DNA of 64,000 bases from CAYQJS01 sp964417895 (GCA_964417895.1 CAYQJS010000022.1:1-64000), one strand, 5' to 3'; counted from the first letter of the stretch, positions 8,609-17,397 are shown. Numbers and translations are program-made. Notes: generated by a model from the letters alone, not told the origin.

Positions 8609-8847
8609 AGCTCAGCAGGGGCGGCCGGGGGCTACGGTTAAGGTCCTTCGGGCTTCACGAAGCCGACAAGCGTAGTCCGGGGGCTTGGCCTCCCCTTTCG
8701 CCGACGCGCTAGGGGCCTGCCTTTGAGGCACAGCCGCTTCCGCTGCCCTGCCGGGATCAGAGATCGTCGAGACCCATTCCGGATTGACGGCGAAGAGAAG
8801 CGCGGTTTAGACTCTGCCCCCGACGCCGCGGCTGGGAGGATATGCAA

Positions 8848-9279
8848 ATGGACGCCCAGGAATTACTGCAAAGCGTGCCGCTCTTTCAGGGTTTGGACAA
8901 GCAACATGTGGCGGGCCTGGCGAAGTTTTGCCACGAGCGATCGTTTGCGGTTGGTGATGTGATGGTGCGCGAAGGAGAGTCGGGCATCGGCTTGTTCATC
9001 ATAGGCTCGGGGCAGGTCGAGGTGACGCAGCAGCGCGGAGGCCGGGACGAGCGCCTGCGCTACATGGGCGCCGGCGAAGTCTTCGGCGAAATCGGCCTTC
9101 TGGCGGACCACCCCCGCACTGCGACGGTTCGGGCTACGGAGCCGACCATATGCCTTGTGCTGACCTCTTTGAGCTTCCACGACGCGCTCGACGGGTCGCC
9201 AGAGATCGCAGGAACACTTCTGAAGACGGTCGCTGGTTGGCTGGTCGAAGCCGAGGACCGGGCCAGCGCGCACCTGTAG
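8848..9279 (+). CDS. Cyclic nucleotide-binding domain protein (no DNA-binding domain)
   Basis: A 143-residue protein made almost entirely of one cNMP-binding beta-roll: LLQSVPLFQGLDKQHVAGLA at the start, GDVMVREGESG, and the phosphate-binding cassette GEVFGEIGLLADHPRTATVRA with the FGE...RTA signature residues that contact the cyclic nucleotide. No helix-turn-helix follows, so it is not a full CRP-type regulator. I chose the second ATG (8848) because GGAGGA is 7 bases upstream; the ATG at 8842 is too close to it. A truncated cyclase domain is encoded next door at 9439. Confidence 0.88.
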   Translation: MDAQELLQSVPLFQGLDKQHVAGLAKFCHERSFAVGDVMVREGESGIGLFIIGSGQVEVTQQRGGRDERLRYMGAGEVFGEIGLLADHPRTATVRATEPTICLVLTSLSFHDALDGSPEIAGTLLKTVAGWLVEAEDRASAHL

Positions 9280-9438
9280 CCAGCCAGAAGAGGCACTGGC
9301 GCTCCGGCGTACCAAGGGTTGCTCGAGGCGTGTCGGCGTGGACCAGCAAGGTCGCTTGTGGTTGGGAGGCGGGCCGCCACCTGGGCGTCGGCGGCTAGAT
9401 CCTGGCCGAATGGGACGAGCCCACGGGTCATTGCCACC

Positions 9439-10047
9439 ATGAGCGAAACCGGCGCCCCGATACCGCAACCTCCTCCCTCCGCCACGATCCTGGTGGTCCA
9501 CGACACCCCGGGGCACGTCAAGCTGCTCGAAGCGCTGCTGAGTGGGATCGGCTACCGGGTCATCACGGCAGCGAACGGGCAGGAGGCGCTGGACCTGACC
9601 GGTGCGCAGACGCCGGACCTCATCCTCCTCGACGACGTGATGCCCGTCATGGATGGCTACGAGACCTGCCGCCGGCTCCGCGCCGATCCCACGACGCGCG
9701 ACCTGCCGGTGGTGATGATCACGGCCGGCGGCGAACAGGAGAGGCCGAAGGCGATCGAGAGGGGAGCGGACGACGTCGTCATAAAGCCCTTCAACCGGGT
9801 CGAATTGCTCAGTCGGGTGAAGTCGCTGCTCCGCATCAAGCTGTGCTTCGATTACGCCGCCATCGGCAACGTGACGAACCTCGCCGCGCGCCTGTGCGCC
9901 GAAGCGCAGCCAGGACAGATTCTCATCAGCCAGCGTGTCTACGGGACGATTGGAGACCTTGTCCGAGTCGAACACGTAGGGGACGTTACGTTGAAGGGAC
10001 TGCCAAATCCGGTGGCAACGTACAACGTGACGGGCCTGATGGAGTAG
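9439..10047 (+). CDS. Response regulator receiver joined to the C-terminal tail of a class III cyclase
   Basis: Residues ~15-130 are a REC domain: ILVVHDTPGHVKLLEALL (one of the usual acidic pair is His), phosphoacceptor in DLILLDDVMPVMDGYE, and K in VVIKPFNRVELLSRV. Immediately after (SLLRIKL) the sequence enters the end of an adenylate/guanylate cyclase domain: FDYAAIGNVTNLAARLCAE, GQILISQRVYG, VTLKGLPNPVATYNV. The N-terminal two thirds of the cyclase domain, with the two metal-binding aspartates, is missing, so the product should not make cyclic nucleotide. The longer frame from 9319 has an improbable N-terminus; the ATG at 9439 has no strong Shine-Dalgarno site. It lies downstream of the cNMP-binding gene. 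Confidence 0.85.
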   Translation: MSETGAPIPQPPPSATILVVHDTPGHVKLLEALLSGIGYRVITAANGQEALDLTGAQTPDLILLDDVMPVMDGYETCRRLRADPTTRDLPVVMITAGGEQERPKAIERGADDVVIKPFNRVELLSRVKSLLRIKLCFDYAAIGNVTNLAARLCAEAQPGQILISQRVYGTIGDLVRVEHVGDVTLKGLPNPVATYNVTGLME

Positions 10048-10116
10048 GGGCGGCCCGACGAGCATTTGTCCATTTCGTCTCTCGATACGACGGTAGGATT
10101 GAAACGCGCCGGGAGG

Positions 10117-10185
10117 GAGCGCCCTCACCCCTAACCCCTTCGACAGGCTCAGGGCAGGCTCTCTCCCAGAGGGGCGAGGGGACTT
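10117..10185. repeat. Composite repeat: family B half-element inside family A
   Basis: A family A unit (GCCCTCACCCCTAACCCC ... CTCTCCCAGAGGGGCGAGGGG) is interrupted by CTTCGACAGGCTCAGGGCAG, the family B arm. This suggests one repeat inserted into the other. It lies between the convergent REC-cyclase and aldo/keto reductase genes. Confidence 0.7.
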
Positions 10186-10224
10186 TCAGAACAATGGCAG
10201 ACGGTGTCTCGTTATTCGGGCTGG

Positions 10225-11220
10225 TCAGGGTGACCCGACGCTCGTGCGCACGATGCGCTCGACTACCTCCTCGGGCAGCGGGCCGGCCTCGGCGGCGCGG
10301 CACGCCACGTCGATCTGGTCTAGGCTGGAGAAACCGACGAGCGCCGAGGCGATGCCCGGCTTGCTGAGGGCGAAGCGGATCCCCAGCTCGGGCAGCGAGA
10401 CCTCCAGTTCCTCGGCGATGGGCCGCAGCCGCTCGGCACGATGCACGTCGGAAATGTAGTCAGTGCCGCTGATGAGCGAGCCGCCTGTCCCGCCGGCCAG
10501 GGGATGCCGCTCAGCCTCACCGCCCAGGGCGCCCGCCGCCAGGATGCGGATGGCGAGCGCCCCCATGCCGGCCTCGACCGCCCGGTCGATCATGCGCCCC
10601 ATGTCCTGGGGCTCGAAATCTGCCGACACGGGAAACCCGGCGGAAGGATTCACGGCGCTGAAGTAACAATGGAAGGTGTCGAACGCGCCGGAGCGGATCA
10701 CCTCGAGGACCGCCTCGGTATCGCCCAGACCGGTGAACGCCAGGAGGCGCACGCGCCCCTCGTCCCGAAACCGGCGGAAGCTCGCCAGGAGCGGACCGAG
10801 CACTTCGTCCGGCGTCAATCCGCCGCCACGCCCCCGGGGCCCGCCGGGGCTGCGCACGCGGCCATGGTAGTAGAGGATGTCAACCGACTCCCGCCCAAGG
10901 CGGGAGAGGCTCGCCTCGAAGTGCGAGCGGATCGCTGCGTCTCCGCCGGCCACGTCCTCAGGGCCCAGGCGCAGCTTAGTGCCGACTACGACGTCGGGCT
11001 TCAGCTCCGCGAGCACCTGCCCGAGGTTCCGCTCTGACTCGCCGTCGCCGTACTGGGCGGCAGTGTCGAAGTAGTTGATCCCCCGCTCGAGTGCGCGGTC
11101 GACGGCCCGCACGCGCTCCCGCGGCTCAGCGCGGATCATCAGGCCGCCGACATTCCCGCAGCCGAAGCCGATCTCGGAGACCAGCTCGCCAGTGCTTCCC
11201 AGCGGTCGTTTTTTCAACAT
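10225..11220 (-). CDS. Aldo/keto reductase
   Basis: A 331-residue NADPH-dependent TIM-barrel reductase. The start MLKKRPLGSTGELVSEIGFG is a typical AKR N-terminus, so the ATG at 11220 is preferred to the longer frame from 11406. The catalytic tetrad is visible: D and Y in NYFDTAAQYGDGESE, K in VVVGTKLRLG and H in DILYYHGRVR. The cofactor phosphate-binding region is near the C-terminus (KPGIASALVGFSSLDQ). The substrate is unknown. It is divergent from the RHH/PIN toxin-antitoxin genes. Confidence 0.9.
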   Translation of the reverse strand: MLKKRPLGSTGELVSEIGFGCGNVGGLMIRAEPRERVRAVDRALERGINYFDTAAQYGDGESERNLGQVLAELKPDVVVGTKLRLGPEDVAGGDAAIRSHFEASLSRLGRESVDILYYHGRVRSPGGPRGRGGGLTPDEVLGPLLASFRRFRDEGRVRLLAFTGLGDTEAVLEVIRSGAFDTFHCYFSAVNPSAGFPVSADFEPQDMGRMIDRAVEAGMGALAIRILAAGALGGEAERHPLAGGTGGSLISGTDYISDVHRAERLRPIAEELEVSLPELGIRFALSKPGIASALVGFSSLDQIDVACRAAEAGPLPEEVVERIVRTSVGSP

Positions 11221-11262
11221 CGAAAGGCGCCTCCAGTCTCCAGATATGGTACGATGTATGGC

Positions 11263-11484
11263 ATGAAGAAGACAACGATCTATCTCCCTGCTGCGCTTAA
11301 AGGCGTGCTCGAGCGGGTGGCCGCGGAGACTGGGCGGAGCGAGGCGGACCTCATCCGCGAGGGCATCCGATTGGCGGTCGCCCAACACGAGCCGCCGGCT
11401 CCACAATCGGGCATCTTTGCCAGCGGCGACCCTGGTCTGAGTGAGCGCGTGGACGAATTGCTAAAGGGTTTCGGCCAGCAGTGA
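11263..11484 (+). CDS. Ribbon-helix-helix antitoxin (CopG-like)
   Basis: A 73-residue protein beginning MKKTTIYLPAALKGVLERVA, the beta strand and first helix of a ribbon-helix-helix DNA-binding domain, followed by RSEADLIREGIRLAVAQ. The acidic tail (GLSERVDELLKGFG) should wrap the PIN toxin. I chose this ATG over 11254 because RHH proteins start at the KKTTIYL strand. There is no Shine-Dalgarno site, and a -10-like TATGGT (11245-11250) lies just upstream, so translation may be leaderless. Its stop codon overlaps the toxin start by 4 bases. RHH antitoxins usually repress their own operon. Confidence 0.87.
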   Translation: MKKTTIYLPAALKGVLERVAAETGRSEADLIREGIRLAVAQHEPPAPQSGIFASGDPGLSERVDELLKGFGQQ

Positions 11485-11903
11485 TCCTGCTCGACACCAG
11501 CGGGCTCGTCGCTAACTACGATCGGAGCGATCGGCACCACTCGGGTGCCGCTCGAACGCTGGCCCGCCCTCAACAGCGAATCCTGTCGCCTTTCGTGCTG
11601 GCCGAGCTGGACTACCTCCTCGATCGGGTCGGCGGCCAATCTGTGGAGCTGGCGGCCCTCGAGGATGTGGCGCGGGGCGTGTATGAGCTCGAGCCCTTCG
11701 GTGCTGAGGACGTGGCGGCTGCGAACGCTATCATCGAGCGTTACGCGGACCTCAGCCTCGGCCTCGCCGACGCCTCGATAGTCGTGCTGGCCGAGCGCTA
11801 CCAATGCCACGACATCCTGACCCTGGACCAACGGCATTTTCGGGTGGTGCTCGGGCCATTTGGTCAGCCGTTCCGCCTGCACCCGCTCGACACTCCATCC
11901 TGA
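11481..11903 (+). CDS. PIN-domain toxin (VapC-like)
   Basis: A 140-residue PIN-domain RNase starting at GTG (11481), which overlaps the antitoxin stop as GTGA. The four acidic active-site positions are present: D in ILLDTSGLVA, E in FVLAELDYLLD, D in LGLADASIVVLAE and D in ILTLDQRHF. Family members cleave tRNA or rRNA when freed from the antitoxin. The length and gene order (antitoxin first, overlapping) fit VapBC systems. It acts in the cytoplasm as a complex with the RHH protein. Confidence 0.9.
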   Translation: MILLDTSGLVANYDRSDRHHSGAARTLARPQQRILSPFVLAELDYLLDRVGGQSVELAALEDVARGVYELEPFGAEDVAAANAIIERYADLSLGLADASIVVLAERYQCHDILTLDQRHFRVVLGPFGQPFRLHPLDTPS

Positions 11904-11932
11904 GATACCATAGGCCGACCGGAGGTGCAGCC

Positions 11933-12703
11933 ATGGTCGACAGAGACGAGCTGATCGTATCGCTTCACGCTGGCTATATGGCCGACGGCGAGTTCGTCGA
12001 GGGCTATGTGGCCCGCCCGGTCGACCCTAAGCCCCGGCCGGGGGTGATCTTGCTCTCCGGCATGCACGGGCTGGGCTGGACGCAGCGGGAGATCACCCGC
12101 ATCTACGCCCGGGCCGGGTTCGTCGCCCTGTCGCCGGACTTCATGGACGGACAACTGCCGGAGAATCGCGAGTCAGCCCTACTCGCCAAGAATTCCCTGG
12201 AGGTCAACCGGGCCGTCGCGCACATCGCCGCCGGCGCGGACTTCTTGCGCAGCCTGCCGTGGGTTGGGCCTCAGGGGAGGGTCGGAATCATGGGATTCTG
12301 CCTCGGGGGCGGCCTCGTTCTGCTGGCCACGGCGCGGACCGACCGGTTCCAGGCGGGCGTCGTCTACCACCAGAGCTTGTTCCCGGACCCGCGCGAGCTC
12401 GAGTCTATCAGCTGCCGCCTGCAGTGCCACTACGGGACCAACGACCATTCCACGCCGCGCGAGGAGGTCGAGGCCTTCACGAGAGCGATGGATCGGTACG
12501 AGAAGGAGTACGAGGTCCATTGGTACGAGGGCATGGGCCACAGCTTCGCCCAGATCACCCCCGACGCGGACGTGCCGCGCGCCCAGCGCGCGGCCACCGA
12601 CCTGTCCCAGGCGCGGAGCTTCGAGTTCCTGCATCGGGAGCTGGGCCCCAGCCCCGAGCCACGGCGCGCCCGAAAGGGCTCGCCAGAGGAGCCAGCCCCG
12701 TAG
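11933..12703 (+). CDS. Dienelactone hydrolase family protein
   Basis: A 256-residue alpha/beta hydrolase with GGAGGTG 8 bases before the ATG. The nucleophile elbow is GIMGFCLGGG, with Cys as in dienelactone hydrolases rather than Ser; the Asp is in CHYGTNDHS and the His in YEGMGHSFA. MHGLGWTQREITRIYARAGF carries the oxyanion region. True dienelactone hydrolases open the lactone of the chlorocatechol branch of aromatic degradation; this family is broad and the substrate here is unproven. The C-terminal ~25 residues (PSPEPRRARKGSPEE) are low complexity and probably disordered. Confidence 0.87.
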   Translation: MVDRDELIVSLHAGYMADGEFVEGYVARPVDPKPRPGVILLSGMHGLGWTQREITRIYARAGFVALSPDFMDGQLPENRESALLAKNSLEVNRAVAHIAAGADFLRSLPWVGPQGRVGIMGFCLGGGLVLLATARTDRFQAGVVYHQSLFPDPRELESISCRLQCHYGTNDHSTPREEVEAFTRAMDRYEKEYEVHWYEGMGHSFAQITPDADVPRAQRAATDLSQARSFEFLHRELGPSPEPRRARKGSPEEPAP

Positions 12704-12809
12704 GCGCCCTCAGGAGGGACGCACCCTTCCTAACCTTCCAGCTCGAGGGGGGAGGGAAATCGGTCTGCGCCCCCCTCTCGCTCACCCCTTTTATCCCTAT
12801 CATGGTGCC

Positions 12810-14084
12810 GTGCAGCGATGGGCTTCGGTCCCGCCGTCCGAAACGCGCCCGCCCCTGTCGCGGGATGGCCGGCTGCTGCTGGCGACGTGCGCCGTCCGGA
12901 ACTTCGCCTACGGCTTCCTGTCGGTTGTGCTCGGGCTTTACCTCGCTGGCATAGGGCTGGACGCCGCCGCTATCGGCGCAGTCTTCGCCGCGGCGCTGGC
13001 CGGGGGTGCCGGCATGACCATCGCCTTGACGACGCTCGCCGACCGGCTCGGCCGCCGTCGCATCTTGGTCCTGGCCGCCGCCTTGATGGCTCTGTCCGGC
13101 GCCGTTTTCGCCCTGACTCACGAGGTCGCCTGGCTGATAGTAGCGGCCATCGTCGGCACGATCAGCCCGTCAGGGAAAGAGGTTGGCCCCTTTCTCTCGA
13201 TCGAGCAGGCGGTCCTTCCGCAGACCACCGACGTCCGCCACCGCACTGCCGCGTTCTCGATTTACAACCTCGTAGGCTCCTTTGCAACCGCGATCGGGGC
13301 CCTGGCGGTGGGGCTGCCAGCCCTGCTCGGCCTGGATGAGGGCGATGGCTATCGGCTGCTCCTCTGGGGGTACGCTGCGGCTGCGCTGGCGCTCGTCGTG
13401 CTGTTCGCGCTGCTCTCGCCGGACGTGGAGTCCGCTCGCAGCGGCGCTCCTGGAGGCGGCCGGAGGGCTGGGCTGCGGCGGTCACGCGGCGTGGTCATCA
13501 AGCTAGCGGCGCTCTTCGGCCTCGACGCTTTTGCAGGGGGCTTTATCGTCCAGGGCCTCGTAGCCTACTGGCTGTACTTGCAGTACGGAGCCGATTCAAG
13601 CACGTTAGCGGCCGTTTTCTTCGGGACGAACCTATTCGCTTCCGTCTCGTTCCTGGCAGCGCCCGCGCTGGCGCGACGGATCGGCCTCCTCAACACGATG
13701 GTTTTCACTCACCTCCCATCCAACCTGATGTTGCTGGCGGTGCCGGCGATGCCCACCCTCGAGCTGGCGGTGGCGCTGCTTCTGGCCAGGCACCTGCTCT
13801 CGCAGCTCGACGTGCCGACCCGCCAGTCGTACACGATGGCCATCATCGATCCAGAGGAGCGAGCCAGCGCAGCCGGGATATTGTCCGTCGCCCGGAACGC
13901 CGCCGCCGCCACGGCTCCCGCCTTGGCCGGAGCGACTCTCGCCGTCCCCGCGCTCGGGATCCCATTCCTCGTAGCCGGTGGACTGAAGATCATCTACGAC
14001 CTATCGATCTTCGCCACTTTTCGCCAGGTCCGCCCGCCAGAGGAGCGCGACGAGCTAGAACAATCCGCGCTGAAAGGGAGGTAG
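12810..14084 (+). CDS. MFS transporter
   Basis: A hydrophobic 424-residue protein with about 11-12 membrane segments. The major facilitator signature in the loop after TM2 is present (LADRLGRRRILVLAAAL), as is a central polar loop (DVESARSGAPGGGRRAGLRRS) between the two six-helix halves. The GTG at 12810 is the best start; upstream sequence in frame is translated family A repeat. No Shine-Dalgarno site was seen. It lies 8 bases before the ChrB-like gene, so it is likely part of a chromate-related operon, but its substrate is not known. Confidence 0.85.
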   Translation: MQRWASVPPSETRPPLSRDGRLLLATCAVRNFAYGFLSVVLGLYLAGIGLDAAAIGAVFAAALAGGAGMTIALTTLADRLGRRRILVLAAALMALSGAVFALTHEVAWLIVAAIVGTISPSGKEVGPFLSIEQAVLPQTTDVRHRTAAFSIYNLVGSFATAIGALAVGLPALLGLDEGDGYRLLLWGYAAAALALVVLFALLSPDVESARSGAPGGGRRAGLRRSRGVVIKLAALFGLDAFAGGFIVQGLVAYWLYLQYGADSSTLAAVFFGTNLFASVSFLAAPALARRIGLLNTMVFTHLPSNLMLLAVPAMPTLELAVALLLARHLLSQLDVPTRQSYTMAIIDPEERASAAGILSVARNAAAATAPALAGATLAVPALGIPFLVAGGLKIIYDLSIFATFRQVRPPEERDELEQSALKGR

Positions 14085-14092
14085 GTGACGGT

Positions 14093-14533
14093 ATGAAGTG
14101 GGTTACTCGCGAGCGACCCAAAGTCGATCGGGTCGCATGTCCCTGGCTGATCCGGCGGTTCGTTGATGCGGAGGCGGAGTTCCTCTACGTCCCTCCCGAC
14201 GAGGTTCTTGCGGTGGCCGAGCGGGAGGGCGCCATCCCGTTCGACGTGCCAGGCGTCGAGCTGGGGCACCACGGCAGCGAGTGCAGCTTCGACGCGATCA
14301 TCGGCAAGTACAACCTCGCCGACCCGGCGCTGCACCGGCTGGCGCTCATCGTGCGCGGGGCAGATACCGATGCCAAGGATCTCACGCCCGAATCGCGCGG
14401 CCTGGACGCTATCGCCGAAGGGTTTCGCCTGGCCTTCACCAACGACCATGAGCAGCTGGCTCACGAGCTACCCGTCTACGATGCGCTGTACGCCTATTGC
14501 CGCCAGCGCGTCGCGGCAGCGGGGCCCCGCTAG
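14093..14533 (+). CDS. ChrB-like chromate resistance protein (C-terminal domain type)
   Basis: A 146-residue protein matching the ChrB C-terminal domain: RERPKVDRVACPWLIRRFVD at the start, then ELGHHGSECSFDAIIGKY and LALIVRGADTDA. It corresponds to the stand-alone short form without the N-terminal half of full ChrB. ChrB acts as a chromate-responsive regulator or accessory of the ChrA pump. GGGAGGTAGGTGA precedes the ATG. It sits between two MFS genes with ChrA downstream; the tight spacing on both sides supports an operon. Confidence 0.88.
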   Translation: MKWVTRERPKVDRVACPWLIRRFVDAEAEFLYVPPDEVLAVAEREGAIPFDVPGVELGHHGSECSFDAIIGKYNLADPALHRLALIVRGADTDAKDLTPESRGLDAIAEGFRLAFTNDHEQLAHELPVYDALYAYCRQRVAAAGPR

Positions 14534-14535
14534 CA

Positions 14536-15780
14536 TTGGCGACACCATCGCGGCAGCTTCCGTGGGCTGCGCTCCAGCACCGCAACTTCACTCTTCTCGC
14601 CGGCGGCCAGTTGGTCAGCCAGATTGGCAGCGGCATGCAGCAGATCGTCGTTGCCTGGCAAATCTACCAGCTCACGGACTCGGCCCTCAGCGTCGGGCTC
14701 ACCGGCCTGGCTCGCGCGATTCCGGTGATTGTCTTCTCGCTGGTCGGAGGAGTGGTCGCGGACGCTGTGGACCGGCGTCGCCTGCTGGTGGTGACGCAGG
14801 CGCTGGCCATGGCATGCACCGTCGCGCTCGCGCTGCTGACCAGCGGAGGGGCAATCGCCCCGTGGATGATCTACGCGATCACGTTCGTGAACGGGGCGGC
14901 CACCTCATTCGATCAGCCCGCGCGACAGGCGCTGGTGCCCTCACTGATACCGCCGACGCAGATCAACAGCGCCGTGAACCTGTTCCTCGTCATCCGCCAC
15001 ACGGGCGCTATCCTCGGCCCGACGGTGGGAGGACTGGTGGTCGCGGGACTCGGCGTTGCGCCGGCCTACTGGATCAACGCGGCCACCTTCCTGGCGCTCA
15101 TCGCCGCCCTGCTGGCTATGCGCATTCCACTGGTGGCGGGTCGCACGCGGCAACGGATGAGCCTGGGTATGCTGGTCGAGGGCATCAGCTTCGTCTGGCG
15201 CACGCCGGTTGTGCTATCCGTTCTGGGGATCGATTTCGTCAATACACTGTTCGGGAATACACGCAGCGCGTGGCCGACGTTCGCCCGCGACATCTTCGAG
15301 GCGGGGCCGCAGGGGCTGGGCGTGCTCGGATCGGCCATGTCAATTGGGGCCATCGTCGGTGTCGGCGCCGCGCTCGTGCTCGGAGACGTGCCGCGCAAGG
15401 GGCTCGGGGTCATCCTCTGCAGCCTGGGGTTCGGGGTCTCGGTCGCAAGCTTCGCGTTGGGCCCCGCGCTGTTCGTGGCGGCCGTCGCGCTCGCCGGGGT
15501 TGGCTTCGCCGATGCGATCAACGACAGTATGCACCGTACGCTTCTGCTGACCGTTACGCCCGATGCGCTGCAAGGCCGAGTCAACAGTGTCGCCATTATG
15601 CTCACGAACGGAGGACCCAGCCTCGGCCAGCTCTGGGTGGGCTTCCTGGTAAGCGCGCTCGGCCCGAGAGAGGGCGTCGGGCTGGGTGGCGCCGTCGTCA
15701 TCCTCTTCGCGCTCGCGCTCCTGCTCTTCGCTCGTCCCCTCGTGCGCTACGGGCGCGCGCCGGCGCGGGCAACCCTATAA
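14536..15780 (+). CDS. MFS transporter (EntS/MFS_3-like)
   Basis: About 414 residues with 11-12 membrane segments. The N-terminus HRNFTLLAGGQLVSQIGSGM is the hallmark of the MFS_3 (enterobactin exporter-like) group, and VVADAVDRRRLLVV is the loop 2-3 signature. FDQPARQALVPSLIP is also typical. The TTG at 14536 follows the chrB stop by 2 bases; a TTG at 14497 inside chrB is the alternative. No ATG fits. It is encoded between ChrB and ChrA, so a role in metal or oxyanion export is possible but not shown. Confidence 0.85.
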   Translation: MATPSRQLPWAALQHRNFTLLAGGQLVSQIGSGMQQIVVAWQIYQLTDSALSVGLTGLARAIPVIVFSLVGGVVADAVDRRRLLVVTQALAMACTVALALLTSGGAIAPWMIYAITFVNGAATSFDQPARQALVPSLIPPTQINSAVNLFLVIRHTGAILGPTVGGLVVAGLGVAPAYWINAATFLALIAALLAMRIPLVAGRTRQRMSLGMLVEGISFVWRTPVVLSVLGIDFVNTLFGNTRSAWPTFARDIFEAGPQGLGVLGSAMSIGAIVGVGAALVLGDVPRKGLGVILCSLGFGVSVASFALGPALFVAAVALAGVGFADAINDSMHRTLLLTVTPDALQGRVNSVAIMLTNGGPSLGQLWVGFLVSALGPREGVGLGGAVVILFALALLLFARPLVRYGRAPARATL

Positions 15781-15805
15781 GGCCGACGTCGGAAGGGAGG
15801 GCCGC

Positions 15806-17110
15806 ATCGCAGAGCGCATTGGTTCCAACACGGAGGCCCCTACCCCCAGCTTTCGCGAGGCGTTCGCCTTCTGGGTGAAGCTGGGGTTCATCAACTTCGG
15901 TGGCCCGGCTGGCCAGATCGCCATCATGCACCGCGAGCTGGTCGACGGACGGCGCTGGGTCACCGAGTCGTTGTTCCTGCGCGCCCTGAACTTCGTGACC
16001 GTGCTGCCCGGCCCGGAGGCGCAGCAGCTGGCGACGTACATCGGCTGGCGGCTGCACGGGACCCTGGGCGGGATCGTCGCCGGCTCCTTCTTCGTCATCC
16101 CCTCGATCTTCGTGCTCCTCGTCCTGAGCTGGCTCGCGGCCATCGGCGCGGACGTGCCGGCCATCGCCGGGCTGCTCTATGGCATTCAGACGGTGGTGAT
16201 CGCCATCGTCGTCGAGGCGGTGCTGCGCATCGGCCGCCGCGCGCTCCGCCACCCGGTCCTTTACGGCATCGCCGCGGCGGCCTTCGTGGGGCTCTACTTC
16301 CTCCACGTGCCGTTCCCCATCGTCGTCATCGGCGCAGGCGTGCTCGGCGCCTTGCTCCACGCCCGATGGCCGGAGCCGTTTCGCCCCCAGGGGCACGGCG
16401 CGGCTGCGCAAAGCACGGCGGGGAGCGACGCAGCGGCGCCTCCTCCTGTACGACGCCTGCTGGCCATGGCCTGGGTTTTCCTGGTGCTGTGGGCCGCGCC
16501 CGTGGGCGCCCTCGTCCTGTGGCGGGGACCATCGGACGTCCTCGTCCAGGAGGCGCTGTTCTTCACCCAGGCCGCGTTCGTGACCATCGGCGGCGCCTAC
16601 GCTGTGCTCAGCTATATCGCGGATGTCGCGGTGAACGTCTACGGGTGGGTGGACGCCCACCAGATGGTGCAGGGGCTCGGGCTGGCGGAATCGACGCCCG
16701 GCCCGCTCATCATGGTCACCCAGTACGTCGGGTTCCTCGGAGCCTGGCGCCATCACGGCGACCTGGACCCGCTCCTCGCGGGCGTCCTCGGCGCGTTGAC
16801 CACGACTTACGTGACGTTCTTGCCCAGCTTTTTCTTCGTGCTCGGCGGCGCCCCCTACTTCGAAGCACTCGCGGGGAACCGCCGCCTGCAGGCGAGCCTG
16901 ACCGCCGTCACGGCGGCCATCGTCGGCGTGATCCTGAACCTGGCGGTGTTCTTCGGCCTCCAGGTGCTCCTGCCGGGGGGCCGCCTCGACGGCTTCGCGC
17001 TGGCGATGGGCTTGGCAGCGTATCTAGCGCTATGGCGCCTGAAGCTGCCGGTCTACCTGCTGGTCCCCGCTGGCGCGGCGCTGGGGATGGTCTGGACACT
17101 GAAGGGGTAG
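15806..17110 (+). CDS. chrA: Chromate transporter ChrA, long chain
   Basis: A two-domain chromate ion exporter of ~434 residues. Each CHR half is recognisable: FREAFAFWVKLGFINFGGPAGQIAIM and LPGPEAQQLATYIG in the first, FFTQAAFVTIGGAYAVL and STPGPLIMVTQYVGFLG in the second. A hydrophilic linker (HGAAAQSTAGSDAAAPPPV) joins them. ChrA expels chromate using the proton-motive force. The start is uncertain: no ATG, GTG or TTG lies in a sensible place. GGAAGGGAGG sits 5 bases before an in-frame ATC (15806), which I took as the start; the open frame otherwise extends back to 15686 inside the MFS gene. Confidence 0.88.
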   Translation: MAERIGSNTEAPTPSFREAFAFWVKLGFINFGGPAGQIAIMHRELVDGRRWVTESLFLRALNFVTVLPGPEAQQLATYIGWRLHGTLGGIVAGSFFVIPSIFVLLVLSWLAAIGADVPAIAGLLYGIQTVVIAIVVEAVLRIGRRALRHPVLYGIAAAAFVGLYFLHVPFPIVVIGAGVLGALLHARWPEPFRPQGHGAAAQSTAGSDAAAPPPVRRLLAMAWVFLVLWAAPVGALVLWRGPSDVLVQEALFFTQAAFVTIGGAYAVLSYIADVAVNVYGWVDAHQMVQGLGLAESTPGPLIMVTQYVGFLGAWRHHGDLDPLLAGVLGALTTTYVTFLPSFFFVLGGAPYFEALAGNRRLQASLTAVTAAIVGVILNLAVFFGLQVLLPGGRLDGFALAMGLAAYLALWRLKLPVYLLVPAGAALGMVWTLKG

Positions 17111-17397
17111 CGGAGCGCCTTCGCTCGCCCAACTGCACGACCGTTCCGATGAGCGGACCTGTGCTCGGCTCTGATAGCTCTACTCACCGATGAAGAACAA
17201 AGAAGCCGAGACGGAGCGGGTATTTCAACAAATGGCGTTTCGTGAAATAACAGGCGCACCCCGACGGTTGTATTCTTATGGGTGACATAGATAGGTCGCC
17301 CCGCAAAAAGCCGCGCGTAGCGCACAAGCCCGGACGACGGCGCCCGACTCGGGGCTGTGACATGCTCATGCGTTCGCGCCGACGAGCCGGTGCGATC

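Noticed and set aside
8863..10128. 421-residue minus-strand frame opposite the cNMP and REC genes
   Set aside because: Antisense shadow; composition (R, H, P rich) and lack of motifs contrast with the clear domains on the plus strand.
12259..12954. 231-residue frame overlapping the dienelactone hydrolase
   Set aside because: Arg/Pro/Gly-rich shadow of two real genes in other frames.
17111..17397. Possible gene between chrA and the PIN toxin
   Set aside because: Only short frames without motifs; no repeat or RNA signature either.
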